DNA of 24,746 nucleotides from Apostichopus californicus (Eukaryota > Echinodermata > Holothuroidea > Aspidochirotida > Stichopodidae): contig JAIPMN010020165.1 of assembly GCA_020650975.1 (NCBI GenBank), positions 1 to 24,746 of the forward strand. Reading direction: 5' to 3'. Made by a program: the position numbers and the translations under genes. The notes beneath the pieces were generated by a model. The model was given only the letters and a program-made list of their open reading frames with translations. It searched no databases and was not told the origin of the DNA. Of this stretch, positions 9,151-19,219 are shown piece after piece (positions within the stretch are counted from its first letter, which is position 1; each line of letters begins with the position of its first letter).

Positions 9151-10860
9151 CCTGTTACCTAACGAACACTCCGGAAACCAGAGGTCTAGTACAATGAAGT
9201 CATCGAAACCTCAATGTATTTTGAATCCTTGTTAGCTCATAATCTCCTACAAAATCATTACTCCGGTGTGAGGAGTTTCTTTGGTGATGGATTTTAACTG
9301 TCAATCAAGGAACAACACAAGATGTTTTACGATTAAAACCACAATGACTCATTGATGTGGTTGGCTAGTAATATATATTAGTAATGTTTACCCTTTTAGA
9401 GTCATAATATATCATTCAAATAATTATGTGATTTTTTTTTACAGGATTTTTTTTTTATTTTGAATTGTATCTAAACTTTGTTGACTACAAGTTCTACAAT
9501 ACACGGTTACATAACAGGGTAGGTTATTTTGATTTTTCTTTTAAAGGAACATTGAAATTGCATATTGAGATTTGAAAACTGTAGGTAGCACATTCTAAAG
9601 ACTAAGAAATATGAAATACGTGATGAAAAAAAGTATTCATAACCTCAGTACTTCAAAATAAACTGATACAAAAAATAGAAGATTTGCATGATATTCAACA
9701 TCGCTAAAGAAAATCCTGCATATTTAATGTAATTTGACCAAAGTTATGTTATAACTTGATTTTAAATTTTCAATTATTAATGTGTCTATGAATACTGTTA
9801 TAGAAAGATGATCGTGCCATGAGAACATTCAAATTTAGTTATTACACTATAACCTGTCTCCTCTCAAATCGTACATTTCACCAGCTACCTAGCGTTTAGC
9901 ACAGCGCCCCTGCTGACCCACTTCCGGGTCATGACCCAATTCCTCTTAGTATCCTTCTGACGTATAACCTTGTAAACAGTGTTTATTACTTTTATGTAAA
10001 GGTTCATGATATGTATGACAAAAGACATATCACGTGATGACATACGGAACTACTCTTACATCATTCATGGAACGTCCGGTGGGGTGTGGGGGAAAATCTG
10101 TTCACAGTATTAGAACATGTCACAATACATGAACAATTACATCCATGTTCGTAGTTTGAGTTCCCGATCGATGATAGAGAGTTAAAGCGTTAGGGTTAAT
10201 TTCAACGAAAGCTTCTTTTGCGGAAATTCAATTGTTATATCATGATAGTAAAAATCTTAATACAAACTTACAATTTGTAACATTGTTAAAGATATATTAC
10301 TTTACAACTATTGCAATCTTTGTCTTTGATTTTCTTCAGAATTATATAAAATTGACACTTTCCTTCACATGTACATAGCAGAACTGACCTGTTGAGATTT
10401 CCGTGTTGTTTATGATCATCGATTTCAAACTTATTAGAGGTTATTATATAATATATTTAATTGTACAATACACAGGAATATTTCTGTTCTTCCTTCTTTT
10501 CAAGTTAAACTGTTCAAGTGTTTGCGTTATTATCAACAGTAATATGTATGTTAGGCATCTTTATTTTCTTTTAATTTCTGTATATTTTATTGTCAGCTGC
10601 CCTCATTTATAAAAATCGGAACATCTTTATCCGCATTAAAATCTCGAGGTGTTAAAGGCGCGGTATAGCTTACATATTGATTACTCCGCATATATTGGCA
10701 TTTGTTTACATGCTGAATAAACAAGGAGCACTTGAAGCAGCGTCTTGTTTGATAAATAATGCTGTCCTCTTTCTCTTTACTGCAGAAGTTTAACCCTACC
10801 AAAGCACACCGTTACCACCAATATAAAGGAAGCTGACTCCTTTTTAGATTAATTTTTTTT
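9151..10860. other. AT-rich intergenic sequence with a palindrome cluster
   Basis: There is no protein-coding signature. The 69-codon frame at 10403-10612 is hydrophobic because of its T-rich composition and has no homology I recognise. The stretch from about 9890 to 10130 is GC-richer than its surroundings and holds several short palindromes, listed separately. Confidence 0.5.
9914..10038. promoter_or_regulatory. Cluster of palindromic putative transcription-factor sites
   Basis: TGACCC (9914-9919), GGGTCA (9926-9931) and TGACCC (9932-9937) form an inverted pair spaced by six bases and an exact 12-bp palindrome (9926-9937). These resemble nuclear-receptor half-sites. A perfect 10-bp palindrome ATCACGTGAT with an E-box core lies at 10029-10038. 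No gene start is visible nearby, so a regulatory role is only a suggestion. Confidence 0.25.
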
Positions 10861-11400
10861 TCACTGAATTTGAATGTGGTCGAGTTGGTCTATAATGAAG
10901 GTTGTAGAGGCACTAAAGTTAATGACATCAGGATCCGGAGCTTCCGGAGGCAAAGGCGTTGGAACCGAGGGGGGGGGGGGGGGGNNNNNNNNNNGCACTG
11001 ATCTCGAAAACAATGAAGGCCCGCTATTATGTCTTAAATGCAGGCTTGTAACCGGAGTTGGTGAATGTCTGCTATAATATCTCCATATCGGTCTGGGCAT
11101 CGGACTGGGATGTGAAGACTATATAACTACATGTACCGGAGCCGATTCTGCCGATAGTCTGGGAACTGATAAAACTGGTGAAGCAGGGACCCAACTACCG
11201 CAAAATCGTGAACATATGGGAGAGCAAACAATCACTTTCACAATTGGTAGCTGATGATATAGAATATCTACATCTGGGTTTCCGTGTGTATCCCGCGTCA
11301 AATCCCGGCGATGAAAAATGCACTAGGGAGATATCCCAGAACTTACTGGTTTTGTTATTTACAAAGCCTTGATACTTACGTGTCTCTTTTAAATATGCAG
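10861..11400 (-). other. Proline-rich open stretch broken by an assembly gap
   Basis: Read on the minus strand, 10861-11100 is open and Pro/Ser-rich (includes SVPTPLPPEAPDPDV), with the gap and a 16-base G run (minus-strand C run) in the middle. It lies downstream of the minus-strand DIRS remnant and could be part of it or of an unrelated element. I do not recognise a domain. The opposite-strand frames are Gly-rich and equally anonymous. Confidence 0.2.
10969..10994. other. G16 homopolymer and 10-N scaffold gap
   Basis: Sixteen G residues (10969-10984) run directly into ten N (10985-10994). The gap is probably an assembly break at the homopolymer, and its true length is unknown. Confidence 0.95.
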
Positions 11401-11462
11401 TCTTATCTACCGTAGTGCATTAACTGGTAACTTTCTTGCTATGCGCCACCAATGAACCTATC

Positions 11463-11741
11463 TTATGTCACTAACCTTCTTGCGAGAACGTCGGTCAGAT
11501 AGGTTGCAATTAAAGACAAAGGTGTCTTCCAGGAGGCCACATTGAGGATCTCTTCTATAGAATGAAGAATGAGGAGCCTGGGCATGGCCTTAATTCCCTT
11601 TTCCGCACCAGATACCACATGAGTCCTCGATCTGGGCACCTTAAGTTGTTCTCTCTTACTTAAGAGAAATAAGAGATTTTTGGAATGAAAATAGTCTATC
11701 AGACGAATTTGACGGCCTTGACTATGAACCGTGGGTGTCAA
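11463..11741 (-). pseudogene. DIRS-type tyrosine recombinase C-terminus, decayed
   Basis: A tyrosine recombinase would integrate the circular DNA intermediate of a DIRS-type element. The 92-residue open stretch contains VPRSRTHVVSG (position of the usual His-x-x-Arg region; the Arg is not evident) and ends with HSIEEILNVASWKTPLSLIA followed by TYLTDVLARR. That is the family pattern of a helix, a conserved Trp (residue 71 here), and the presumed nucleophilic Tyr (residue 81) in a YLxDV context. It lies downstream, on the same strand, of the RNase H-like relic at 12260-12600, which is the expected order for DIRS/Ngaro elements. The assignment rests on pattern recognition and needs a profile search. 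Confidence 0.5.
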
Positions 11742-12249
11742 AAAGACGCTTCAGAGGCAAGCGTCTTAAAAGTGCAAGCCTCCAAGGGTGTGACTCTGCC
11801 ATTGGTTCGGATTTGTTTTTTAAGATCCTGTAATATGTCATTGATATTCCATTAATGTGGCAAAAACGACTGGACTGGTCTACGATTTTCCATTCCCCTA
11901 AGTAGCGCCATCAGCGGAAGTCTGGTAACTTGTGGCGATGACAGATATGTCGTTTCAAATGGTGGAACCTTTCTCCCTTCTTCCGACATTGACTTGAAGA
12001 AGTCAGCTATTTATGATGCAGAGGTTGACCTTGGATTAATCTAATTTCCCAGTCTTGAATCATACATTCGAAACGTCTCAGGTATTCAGGTGGACACAGT
12101 CATATTGAAAGCCTCTTACAAAAAAAGTGTTCCCTCTGAGGGCATACTCGACAATCTACAAGTTGGGGGTCATGAAATATGTTAACAATGGAGTATTAGA
12201 TTAGATGAGTCCAAAGGATCTGCGGGACGTCGAAGAGCAGATTCACCAC

Positions 12250-12600
12250 AAGTAAAAACCTGGGATTCTAGACCACCATGACGCAATGGGGATCCTCCTC
12301 GTTCTCGTCGTCATATTTTAGGACTTTCTGTGTAAGTTAGAAATGGGGAAGACATAACGGTTCTTCCCTCCCAGCTGATCGAATAGCGTCTATTTCACAG
12401 ACGAGAGAGTGAGCAACGTTCGTTCTCTAAACGTTGGTAGCGTCGTATTATTCGGTGGGCGAAAAGATCAAAGTTCGGTAGCTCGAACCTTCTGAACATA
12501 TCCTGACAGGTTGCTCTGCAAAGGGTCAGGGGTTTCGTCCTCCCTTTCGTTGACGTATGCCACATATTTTGTGTTGCCTGTGAATACTTTTACATCGTAA
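12250..12600 (-). pseudogene. DIRS-type RNase H and post-RNase H relic
   Basis: Read on the minus strand from about 12595, YVKVFTGNTKYVAYVNERE-like sequence mirrors the RNase H block VxVxSDNxTxVAYIN, with Gly in place of the catalytic Asp. It is followed by FDLFAHR (about 12470-12450, cf. VDLFATR), NNTTLPTF in another frame, GGKNRYVFP (cf. the W.GL.GYAFPP block) and ASWWSRIP (cf. the P.WP..PWF block). These are the successive landmarks between RNase H and recombinase in DIRS-group elements, here scattered over frames by indels. No RT motif could be found further upstream (12600-13200). Confidence 0.5.
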
Positions 12601-15020
12601 CCCATGTAAATTCGATCAGATAAAGCTCGTTAATCACGTACAGAACTAACGAATCCGTTCTTAAGGCTTATCACTGTTCTAAATTCTCTCTTCTGTTGAG
12701 GAGAACTTCATTCAAGCCATGGAAGTTTAGTCCAAGTCCACGAGGAGTTCTTCCGTTTTCGTTCTCTGCGTTTTTTTGAAAGAGATCCACCTGATCAAAC
12801 ATACCGTGTTCACCGGTATGAAGAAGCTGACTATTCCTCAGATTCTTGCGTAACCCTCAGTATGACCCTGGACGTCTTGGGCTCCGCAGTGAGATGTATT
12901 TCAGTTAACCCCAAGAATATCTCGTTTCAAGAATATCTTGATCGATTTGGCGATGATTTTTATAGGGAAATTGGGACCCTTCTTGAACATTTGCCTGTCG
13001 GTCGACAAACTCCGACCAGGTTTCGGAAGTTCGGATGACTACTGTCGTGAAACCGGTGGAGGGGTTGCTCCAATGGCTGAGGCCTATATGCTGTATCGCA
13101 TTGAAGGAGGGCTCGTGGTCCGAGCCGAAGCCGGTCTGTGCGAATAGCTTGGGGCCAAAGCCAGTGTGGGTGTAACCACTTCATGGATCAGAGCCGATTC
13201 CGCTGGTAGTGCGGGGCGATGTTGTCAAAGCCGGTGAAACGGGTGTCAGCTGCTGCACTAAGGTTAAAGACAACCGCCAACAACTGCGATAAAAAGCAGC
13301 CATGTGCTATTTGGGTTGAGAGCAAGAGGTCACGTTGGCATCGGGGTTCCAATTGGAGTAAGTTTGGGAGCCGACGTGAACGTCGTAGACACAACAAAGC
13401 TGACTTATATGGGTATTTGAAGGGCGATCATGAATGGAAACGTACATGTTATAAAAAGCGTAACCATTTCAAGGATACTTAGGCAGCGAATTTGTTGTAG
13501 GTTAACTAGAATACGAGATTTACTTCTGAATCCAAAATAGCTCTTCAAGAAAATAAACCAGGCGTCAAAACGTGGTTTGAAAAAATTCAATACAAAACAC
13601 GCGTTAAATAATTTAGGATGTAGATTGGGAAAGAGGAGGCTAGTGACCTTAGGTGGGGTTATCGAGACGTAGGTAAAAGAGATAGTTAAGTGACGACTGA
13701 AGTAAATTGTTCCTACCTGGACTCCCGTTTCTACCCTGCATCGAGTTCTCAGATGAAAAATCTTGCATTGGGAACTCGGTGATCTACCCCAAGATCTCGG
13801 CCTGGAAGCCGGTTAAATATCGCTGAGAGCCGATGTCCGGCACTCTCTGTCTCTCATTTGCTTTCGTCGTGAGTGTTGAGATTGCGTTCGGACTCGAGAG
13901 GTTCCACGAGACAGTCTTTATCTTTGCTTTCGGAGCCTTTCTTCTACTCTTGTTTGAAGCCTCTACTTCCAACTTCGGGTTCAAGGACGAGGTTTCTGGA
14001 GCCAGGTTCCTAGACTTCGATCCGGACCCGAGCTTGTTTCCCCCAGTTGATTCTTTACCAGAGGACTTAAGGAGTCCTGATTACCCGCGGGTGCCTGTAA
14101 CTGTTCTATCTGATCCATATCATTTCACTCATCAGAGCCATCTACGAGTTGATGTCCTTCCAATTCTCCGGAGAGATAGTTACACAGACCTTTCACAGAT
14201 GGTTCCTTGAACGAGAAAGGTAAAAAAAGGCAAAACTCATAGTCGTCCCAATGACGAGCCGGTCTGAATATTGATCAGGTTTCACAGTTTAAGTAGTTTT
14301 TCCTGTTTTGAAGACTTCGTTTATTGATCTGGTGGGAATAACTAAGGAAAACAGCTACATGCAACCCAGTACTCATCCAAATTCCATTAAAATGAAAACA
14401 TGCAATAACAATATAGAAGGGAATGATACAACATGCAACATTAACACAACTGGGAACACAACTCCGAAAGGCATAGATCAACGGACGTTCCGAAGAATAG
14501 GCTTCGAGCCTAAAAGAACTACGACACTAGGAATCAAGGCCTTACTGACAACAACCCAAACTGCTCCTATGGACTTTTGAAAAACCCGTTTCTAGAGCGG
14601 GAGACTTAAATATGCAGAGAAAAGACTTGTAGGGAGGCATTTTCTACACAGTATACACAACTGGTACATATACACCATAATATACACGTAAGCTGCCTTC
14701 CTAAAAGAGAAAATACATGCAATCAAACATGACAAAGTCAAGGATATTAAAGCAGGTAATTCAATGTACATGAACTAGATGAAGATATTTCTGTCTGACT
14801 TAAAAAACAAATAATGTTGAAAAGTCCACGCGTGATATAGATATATCAGCAGGATAAATTCAGAAGGAGATATGTGAGTTTATAAAGGGTCACTGGATGA
14901 GCAGTACAAACATTTTGCAATTTAATAGGCTAGAGTCAATGGGTGTGCGTAGGTAATGAAGACCTAAAAAAGCCTAACAATAATTAGCATAATACCTGGT
15001 AACATTCTTGCACTGCGTCC
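12601..15020. other. Unassigned sequence between retroelement relics
   Basis: Many short frames exist on both strands (for example 13219-13482, 13833-14210, 14308-14580), none with a domain I recognise. From 14600 the composition returns to AT-rich background. The plus-strand frame at 13833-14210 has a hydrophobic start and an acidic tail but is the antisense of the possible ORF1 remnant, so I do not call it a gene. Confidence 0.3.
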
Positions 15021-15524
15021 CAATTACCCTTCCAAGGTCAGTGTTCTCCTACTTCCAGATCTATCCATTCTACTTAGCGCTGGGCGCCCTGGGTACGGAG
15101 GGAGGAGGGATGTGTACGAGTAACAATCGAGTCGGCCCATCAAGAGTGCAAGAGGTAGAGAGATCTGTGAGTGAGAACTAGCGAGAACAGATGAAGGTGA
15201 AAAACATAATGACATACGTATGACGAATTACCAAAACACAAATCGATTGTATCACTCACCGTTTTACTACGGACTGAAGACCTAAATATGTACAATGACT
15301 TCTTGTAATAAAAGAAGCAAAAAAGATCCCGCGCCTAGACGTGAGCGGTGGGTGTGGACAGGTACGTGTCGTCGTTCGTTAATACTTAAAACCAGTATGT
15401 TTGAGGGATTAACTTCACTCCTCACTTAGTTGTCTCATTTACCTACCGACAGAGTGGCAATGTAACTGTTGTGGGAGGCCCAACGACCGTGACCTGCCCG
15501 CACAGACGCCAGCTCTGAAGCGAG

Positions 15525-15640
15525 AACGACGGTCAAGTTATGGGACGAATGTTGATGGATTCTTATTCCAGGAGGCGCAATAAGGATCTCTTTGATATTG
15601 TTTCCTGTGAAGAGTGCCTAAGAAAATGATTTGCCCATAA
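15525..15640 (-). pseudogene. Second tyrosine-recombinase end fragment
   Basis: This aligns by eye with 11483-11580: GCGAGAACGACGGTCA versus GCGAGAACGTCGGTCA, CCAGGAGGCGCAATAAGGAT versus CCAGGAGGCCACATTGAGGA, and ATCTCTTT versus ATCTCTTCT, at matching spacing. On the minus strand it reads ASWNKNPSTFVP and, in another frame, VLASELASVR, again the Trp-containing end of a DIRS-type recombinase. It is on the same strand as the 11.5-kb relic and belongs to a related but different copy. The frame at 15024-15215 downstream is unassigned. Confidence 0.4.
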
Positions 15641-15889
15641 TTATGTGGGCCCTCCCCAGGATAGGCGTGAGGACGGAAGATAATTACGAGCCTCCTAGAA
15701 GCGGTGTCCCTGAGTGCTCCGTATGTATTGAGGGCGTATTACCCAAGTGTTATGATTGTACAGAGTGCACCTCTGGTGCTTTGAATCTGACAATTTACAC
15801 AGACTAACCACTTTTTATAGGCAATCAAAGCCTTAAATAAGTTATGCATATGTATACGCCTTTACACACCAGTTCAATCACTGTGGTCG

Positions 15890-16160
15890 GTGACACAATA
15901 TCCGGAGGTTCAATTCCTACCTTCGCCTGACAAGTCCCAAAGGACGAAACCGGTCGTGAAGTGGATTTTTTCTGGTGTGCTATTCTTTATTTATTTACTA
16001 TATCTGTCATACCACTTGCTACTTATTAATGATATATATATATGCATTATCTATCGCCGTACAAAATTCAGAAAAGTAGAATACGTTGAACACAATAAGC
16101 AATACACTTCCTGTATTCCAAGTCAAAAGTTTAAGTGAAGAAATAGAGAAAACAGGATAA
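15890..16160 (+). mobile_element. Hammerhead-bearing repeat, partial
   Basis: The segment carries a B-box-like GGTTCAATTCC (15908-15918), a hammerhead motif (15921-15961), an AT-rich middle, and a 3' part (from about 16048) that is repeated at 24536-24690. Repetition of the tail supports a dispersed element. Hammerheads of this minimal type are known from Penelope-like elements and small non-autonomous retrozymes in animals. I see no reverse-transcriptase sequence here, so a non-autonomous element or a 3' fragment is the likelier reading. The 82-codon frame across it (15890-16138) is probably incidental. Confidence 0.45.
15921..15961 (+). ncRNA. Type I hammerhead ribozyme motif, core G8-to-A variant
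   Basis: All parts are in register. Stem I is CTTCGC (15921-15926) pairing with GTGAAG (15956-15961). The core CTGACAA is at 15927-15933 (canonical CTGANGA). Stem II is GTCC (15934-15937) with loop CAAA and GGAC (15942-15945). GAAA is at 15946-15949. Stem III is the self-complementary ACCGGT (15949-15954), which leaves no loop in one molecule, so it would pair between two molecules as in dimeric hammerheads. The predicted cleavage is after C15955. The single core deviation is A for the catalytic G8 at 15932, which should cripple cleavage in this copy. The stem fits are seen directly; activity is not claimed. Confidence 0.75.
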
Positions 16161-16190
16161 TAACCTGGTTTTAATCGTTGCATCGTTTCG
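16048..16190 (+). repeat. Dispersed repeat, copy 1
   Basis: This shares an ordered series of words with 24536-24690: CTATCGC, AGAAAAG, TTGAACACAATA, ACTTCCT, AAGTC-AAAG, TTTAAGTG/TGTAAGTG, GAGAAAACAGGATAATA and TTTAAT-GTT. The two copies have diverged by substitutions and indels. It directly follows the hammerhead segment. Confidence 0.7.
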
Positions 16191-17450
16191 TCTTACCGTT
16201 TTAAGCTTGGAAAATAAAATCGGCTTCGGGCATACGTCATATCTGTGTGTTGTAAAGGGCTTTGGGTAATGCTATATGAATGTGACGTTCTGTCTATTCC
16301 CGTACAGTAATGGTTGGTTTACTTGCAATCCGCGAGCTACTGACAATAAGGGTTATACATGGTAAACTGCAAATACAAGTAAATAAACATCAAATAATAT
16401 ACGTACTATTTGAGATATGTATTGTCCGTAAAAAACGCAAAGCAAGCCGACCTAAGTTTCATCATTACGCATATAGGTCTTGTCACAAAGCAGGGCTAGG
16501 TCGACTGATTCCAGGATTACTGCGAGTAAGAGAAAAACATTTGAGAATAGTAGACAATGAGCATAGTTGACGTAAACCTAAATACACGAGATCTTTTACC
16601 AGTCGTACCAATGGTATCTTTATACTCACTACATGTATAAAGCCATGTTGTATTAAGAACTTAATAATGGAAAACTGATAACGATCTTCTGAAAGTCATT
16701 TACTCGTTCAGTCATTACTCAATCAAACTAGCACACAACATAGGCACATTGAAATATCCATGCTGACAGAGAGATGAATAACATACAAATGCAAATTATG
16801 ATATAAACCATATATGTCAATGATATGCCTATCACAAAGGTACATGAACAATGAATACTAATTAACCGGCCTCCATGACGATAGCTTTGAATTGTAACAT
16901 TATCTATTAGTAGACATATTAACTTATTTTAGAAGAGGGATACTATTTAACATAATAACCATTTGCGCATGCAAGTTGTTGTGGAATACGCTGTATTTGT
17001 ACTCCGTCAACATAAAAAACCGGCATTATTTTAACAATGATGCTTAATAGGAAAACATAACATTTCTATCCTATACCCCCATTGAGCTGTTCAAATATGA
17101 CAATGTTTTTTTCAAATGATGTCCTATGCTTACCGTAATTGGTATTCCACTTAGAAAAGATCGAACTGCCAAAACACATTTTTGTTGGAAAAAAAAACAA
17201 CTTAGCACCATCAGCAAATTCTATGACTGCAGACTTATACAAAGTATTATGTTGAAATATCACCAAATGAGTTGTCAGCGATACCCGTTCTTATTCCCAT
17301 GCATATCAAACAATCTAGACAGTTCATGTTGAATGCAATGTGTCTTGACATTAAAAAGTATGTCCGATGATAACAAGGAAAAAAATATTTGGATGAAATT
17401 AATATCATCCGTGTTGTCAGTAGATTTTCCATGCGGGTATAATATTTGGA
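16191..17450. other. AT-rich non-coding sequence
   Basis: The frames at 16310-16570 and 17066-17332 show no recognisable domain or compositional signal. It may be the 3' flank or intronic part of the minus-strand Ig gene. Confidence 0.4.
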
Positions 17451-17451
17451 T

Positions 17452-17483
17452 TCAGCGGGGGTTGATACACGTTGATGTAGCAA
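17452..17483 (-). CDS. Possible terminal coding exon of the Ig gene (speculative)
   Basis: On the minus strand a good acceptor, a T-rich tract followed by ACCTGTTTACAG, ends at 17484. Joined in phase 1 to the G left by exon 2, the sequence would add VATSTCINPR and stop at 17454-17452, giving a secreted two-domain protein with a short tail. An undetected transmembrane exon elsewhere is equally possible. The call rests on one splice acceptor and a compatible phase only. Confidence 0.15.
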
Positions 17484-18136
17484 CTGTAAACAGGTATAAT
17501 AAAAAAAGGGGTACTTAAAATTAAACGTAACGCCATGATGCACTTATAGTAGCCAAGACAAACAATGATTGCACCTTCTAATGTAAATGCGAAACTATAA
17601 ACGTATAATTAACTGGAAAATAAAGCATGTACGCCTCCAAAATTTAGAAGTGTTATTTGTATCATTTAATTACCAACTCTCATTTGGAATCCTTTAAATT
17701 TCACACCGTTATTTCTACATCTAAACTCATTAAGTTCTGATATTTGAAATATATGTTTAGTCAAAGTACGATTCTTAACATTAATGAAGATCCAAACGTC
17801 TGTGTGCAACATTTATAATAATTAGGTACATAAGAAAACGATAAAATCCACCATCGTAAATTCACGAAATGTAAATTTGTTCTTAGTTCATTGTTTACGA
17901 AATGTCTGAAATAGCATAGAGCACGAACTCTCGAGTTAGACTTCCTTATTTTCAATTTGGATGAAAAAACCCATATATCCAATTCCCTACTTTTCTCTTC
18001 CTATAAACAAGCCACCGAGTTTCTAATAATATGGCTTATATCTAGAAAGTGGCATTTAATTTGCTAATTATTTCATCAAAAAAAGGCCATTAAAATTGCT
18101 AACGTATGAAATATCGTTACCGTAATATCTTCTTAC

Positions 18137-18466
18137 CATAAATTGAGTAGGTGACATCCAACCGTTGTTCTAGGTAGTAGCTTAAACCGCTACTATGACA
18201 CGAAATAGTTCCTGTTTCTTCGGCTGTTCGTAGTGCAAACTGTATCCTTGTGTCAACAGTGGTGCCGTTCAAAAATGCATTGGTGGAAGTGTTGATATCT
18301 GTTCGTGATATTTCTTCATTATCCACTGTAATAGATAGATCCACAGCAGGTCTGCTACCAGTAGCGTAACATGACACAGGTATGGTTTTATTGTAAGGTA
18401 TGTAAAGCGGATCTCCATTATCATGGTATGAATGCCCGTCTACAGTCATAGATAAAGCCGGTGGAA
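18137..18466 (-). CDS. Ig-superfamily protein, second Ig domain exon (C2-like)
   Basis: This internal exon of 330 nt (110 codons) is bounded on the minus strand by an acceptor (TGTAACCATCAG just above 18466) and an excellent donor G|GTAAGA (GT at 18136-18135). Both ends are phase 1, the usual symmetry of Ig-domain exons. The product opens PPALSMTVDG and carries the two Ig cysteines in SCYATGSRPAVDLS and ISCHSSG. The GSRPAV word after the first Cys is typical of C2-set/CD80-like domains. The core Trp expected after it is absent (DLSITVD), a frequent variation in this set. Potential N-glycosylation sites are NKT, NTS and NGT. It would lie outside the cell, after the V-like domain of exon 1, and take part in recognition or adhesion. 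The partner cannot be told. Confidence 0.75.
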
Positions 18467-18815
18467 CTGATGGTTACAAGAAACAGTTTTCAAAGAAAGA
18501 CATTGTTATAAGGAAACACAAGAAGACCTTATGATGTTAGTTATTATATGAGACAAAGGAATTCTTAAAGTTATAAAATAATTCTTTCCCATTCGGCGAT
18601 ACTGCACACCAGGTTAATCGGAACTTAATTATCCTGTTATGTTTAGTACATACGATTTAACGAGTACAAATCGCCCTTTAAACCAACATCCCCAACCGAA
18701 CCTATCCTCTCTGGCTCAATAAGAAAGAGAAAAAGAAAAAACATGAAAAATGAATTTATAATGATATGTATGTGGTGGCTTACTGACATACGTGACAGGA
18801 CATACTACTACACAC
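18467..18815 (-). other. Phase-1 intron between the two Ig exons
   Basis: A 349-bp intron with GT at 18815-18814 (GAAG|GTGTGT context) and AG at 18468-18467. Removing it joins GAA G to TT CCA, keeping both flanking Ig frames open. Confidence 0.7.
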
Positions 18816-19155
18816 CTTCCACGTCTACGAAATACGTTGACAAAGTCTCGCTTTTCTTGATGCATTCGTAATTTCCAATATTCAGCAAAGAGATCGACTG
18901 GATGTACACTGAATTATTTGGCAGCATTTGCAAACTGTCCGCTATGTTCGAATGCAATAAATTACCTGCAAAAACGAAAAGTTGTCCTTGAAATTTCCAA
19001 TTAATTGTGTCATCTTCATCGGTTTGGCAACCATTAAGAACAAGAGATCCATTCACCACTGTTTTGAATGTATAAACACTAGCAGGAATTGCAGTATAGG
19101 TCATGTAAAAAATAAGAAAAAGTTGAAAAGTTACGTAGATTGTAGTTGTTTCCAT
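18816..19155 (-). CDS. Ig-superfamily protein, signal peptide and V-like Ig domain exon
   Basis: I place the start at the Met at 19155, because METTTIYVTFQLFLIFYMTY gives a clean signal peptide (hydrophobic core about residues 8-22, likely cleavage after the Ala of TAIPA). The upstream in-frame Met at 19185 would add ten polar residues. The mature part has the Ig hallmarks: first Cys in LNGCQT, core Trp in TINWKF, and second Cys in NIGNYECIK, preceded by VYIQSISL; Cys-Cys spacing is 55 residues. There are sequons at NGS and NNS. The exon ends in phase 1 at the donor near 18815. Together with exon 2 it encodes a secreted or type I membrane receptor-like protein, perhaps in immune recognition or adhesion. 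No transmembrane exon was found, so the gene is incomplete here. Confidence 0.75.
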
Positions 19156-19219
19156 ATTACTTTTCTGAAAATGTTTGTAATCCAACCGTCATTGCCTCAG
19201 CATGAACTATAACATTCGG

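Larger units (their letters stand above)
11463..14250 (-). mobile_element. Old DIRS-like element on the minus strand (extent uncertain)
   Basis: The minus-strand order is RNase H (about 12600), post-RNase H landmarks, then tyrosine recombinase (11741-11463). The 5' limit is a guess. The segment 12600-14250 has the same GC-richer, stop-strewn character and contains a Lys/Arg/Ser-rich minus-strand frame (13784-13984) preceded by an acidic, Gln-rich stretch, which could be ORF1. This element is in the opposite orientation to the 3.2-9.1 kb pair and far more decayed. Confidence 0.4.

Noticed and set aside
14115-14140. CTGATGAGTGAAA on the minus strand as a hammerhead core
   Set aside because: There is no room for stem II between the two core words.
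13833-14210. 125-codon plus-strand frame with a hydrophobic start
   Set aside because: No recognised domain; it lies within a decayed retroelement region and is probably antisense to a gag-like relic.
15890-16138. 82-codon plus-strand frame with a hydrophobic segment
   Set aside because: It overlaps the hammerhead motif and the dispersed repeat; the hydrophobic stretch reflects T-rich sequence.
16170-16210. GACGAAACG on the minus strand as a hammerhead core
   Set aside because: No CTGANGA core lies upstream at a workable distance and no stem II can form.
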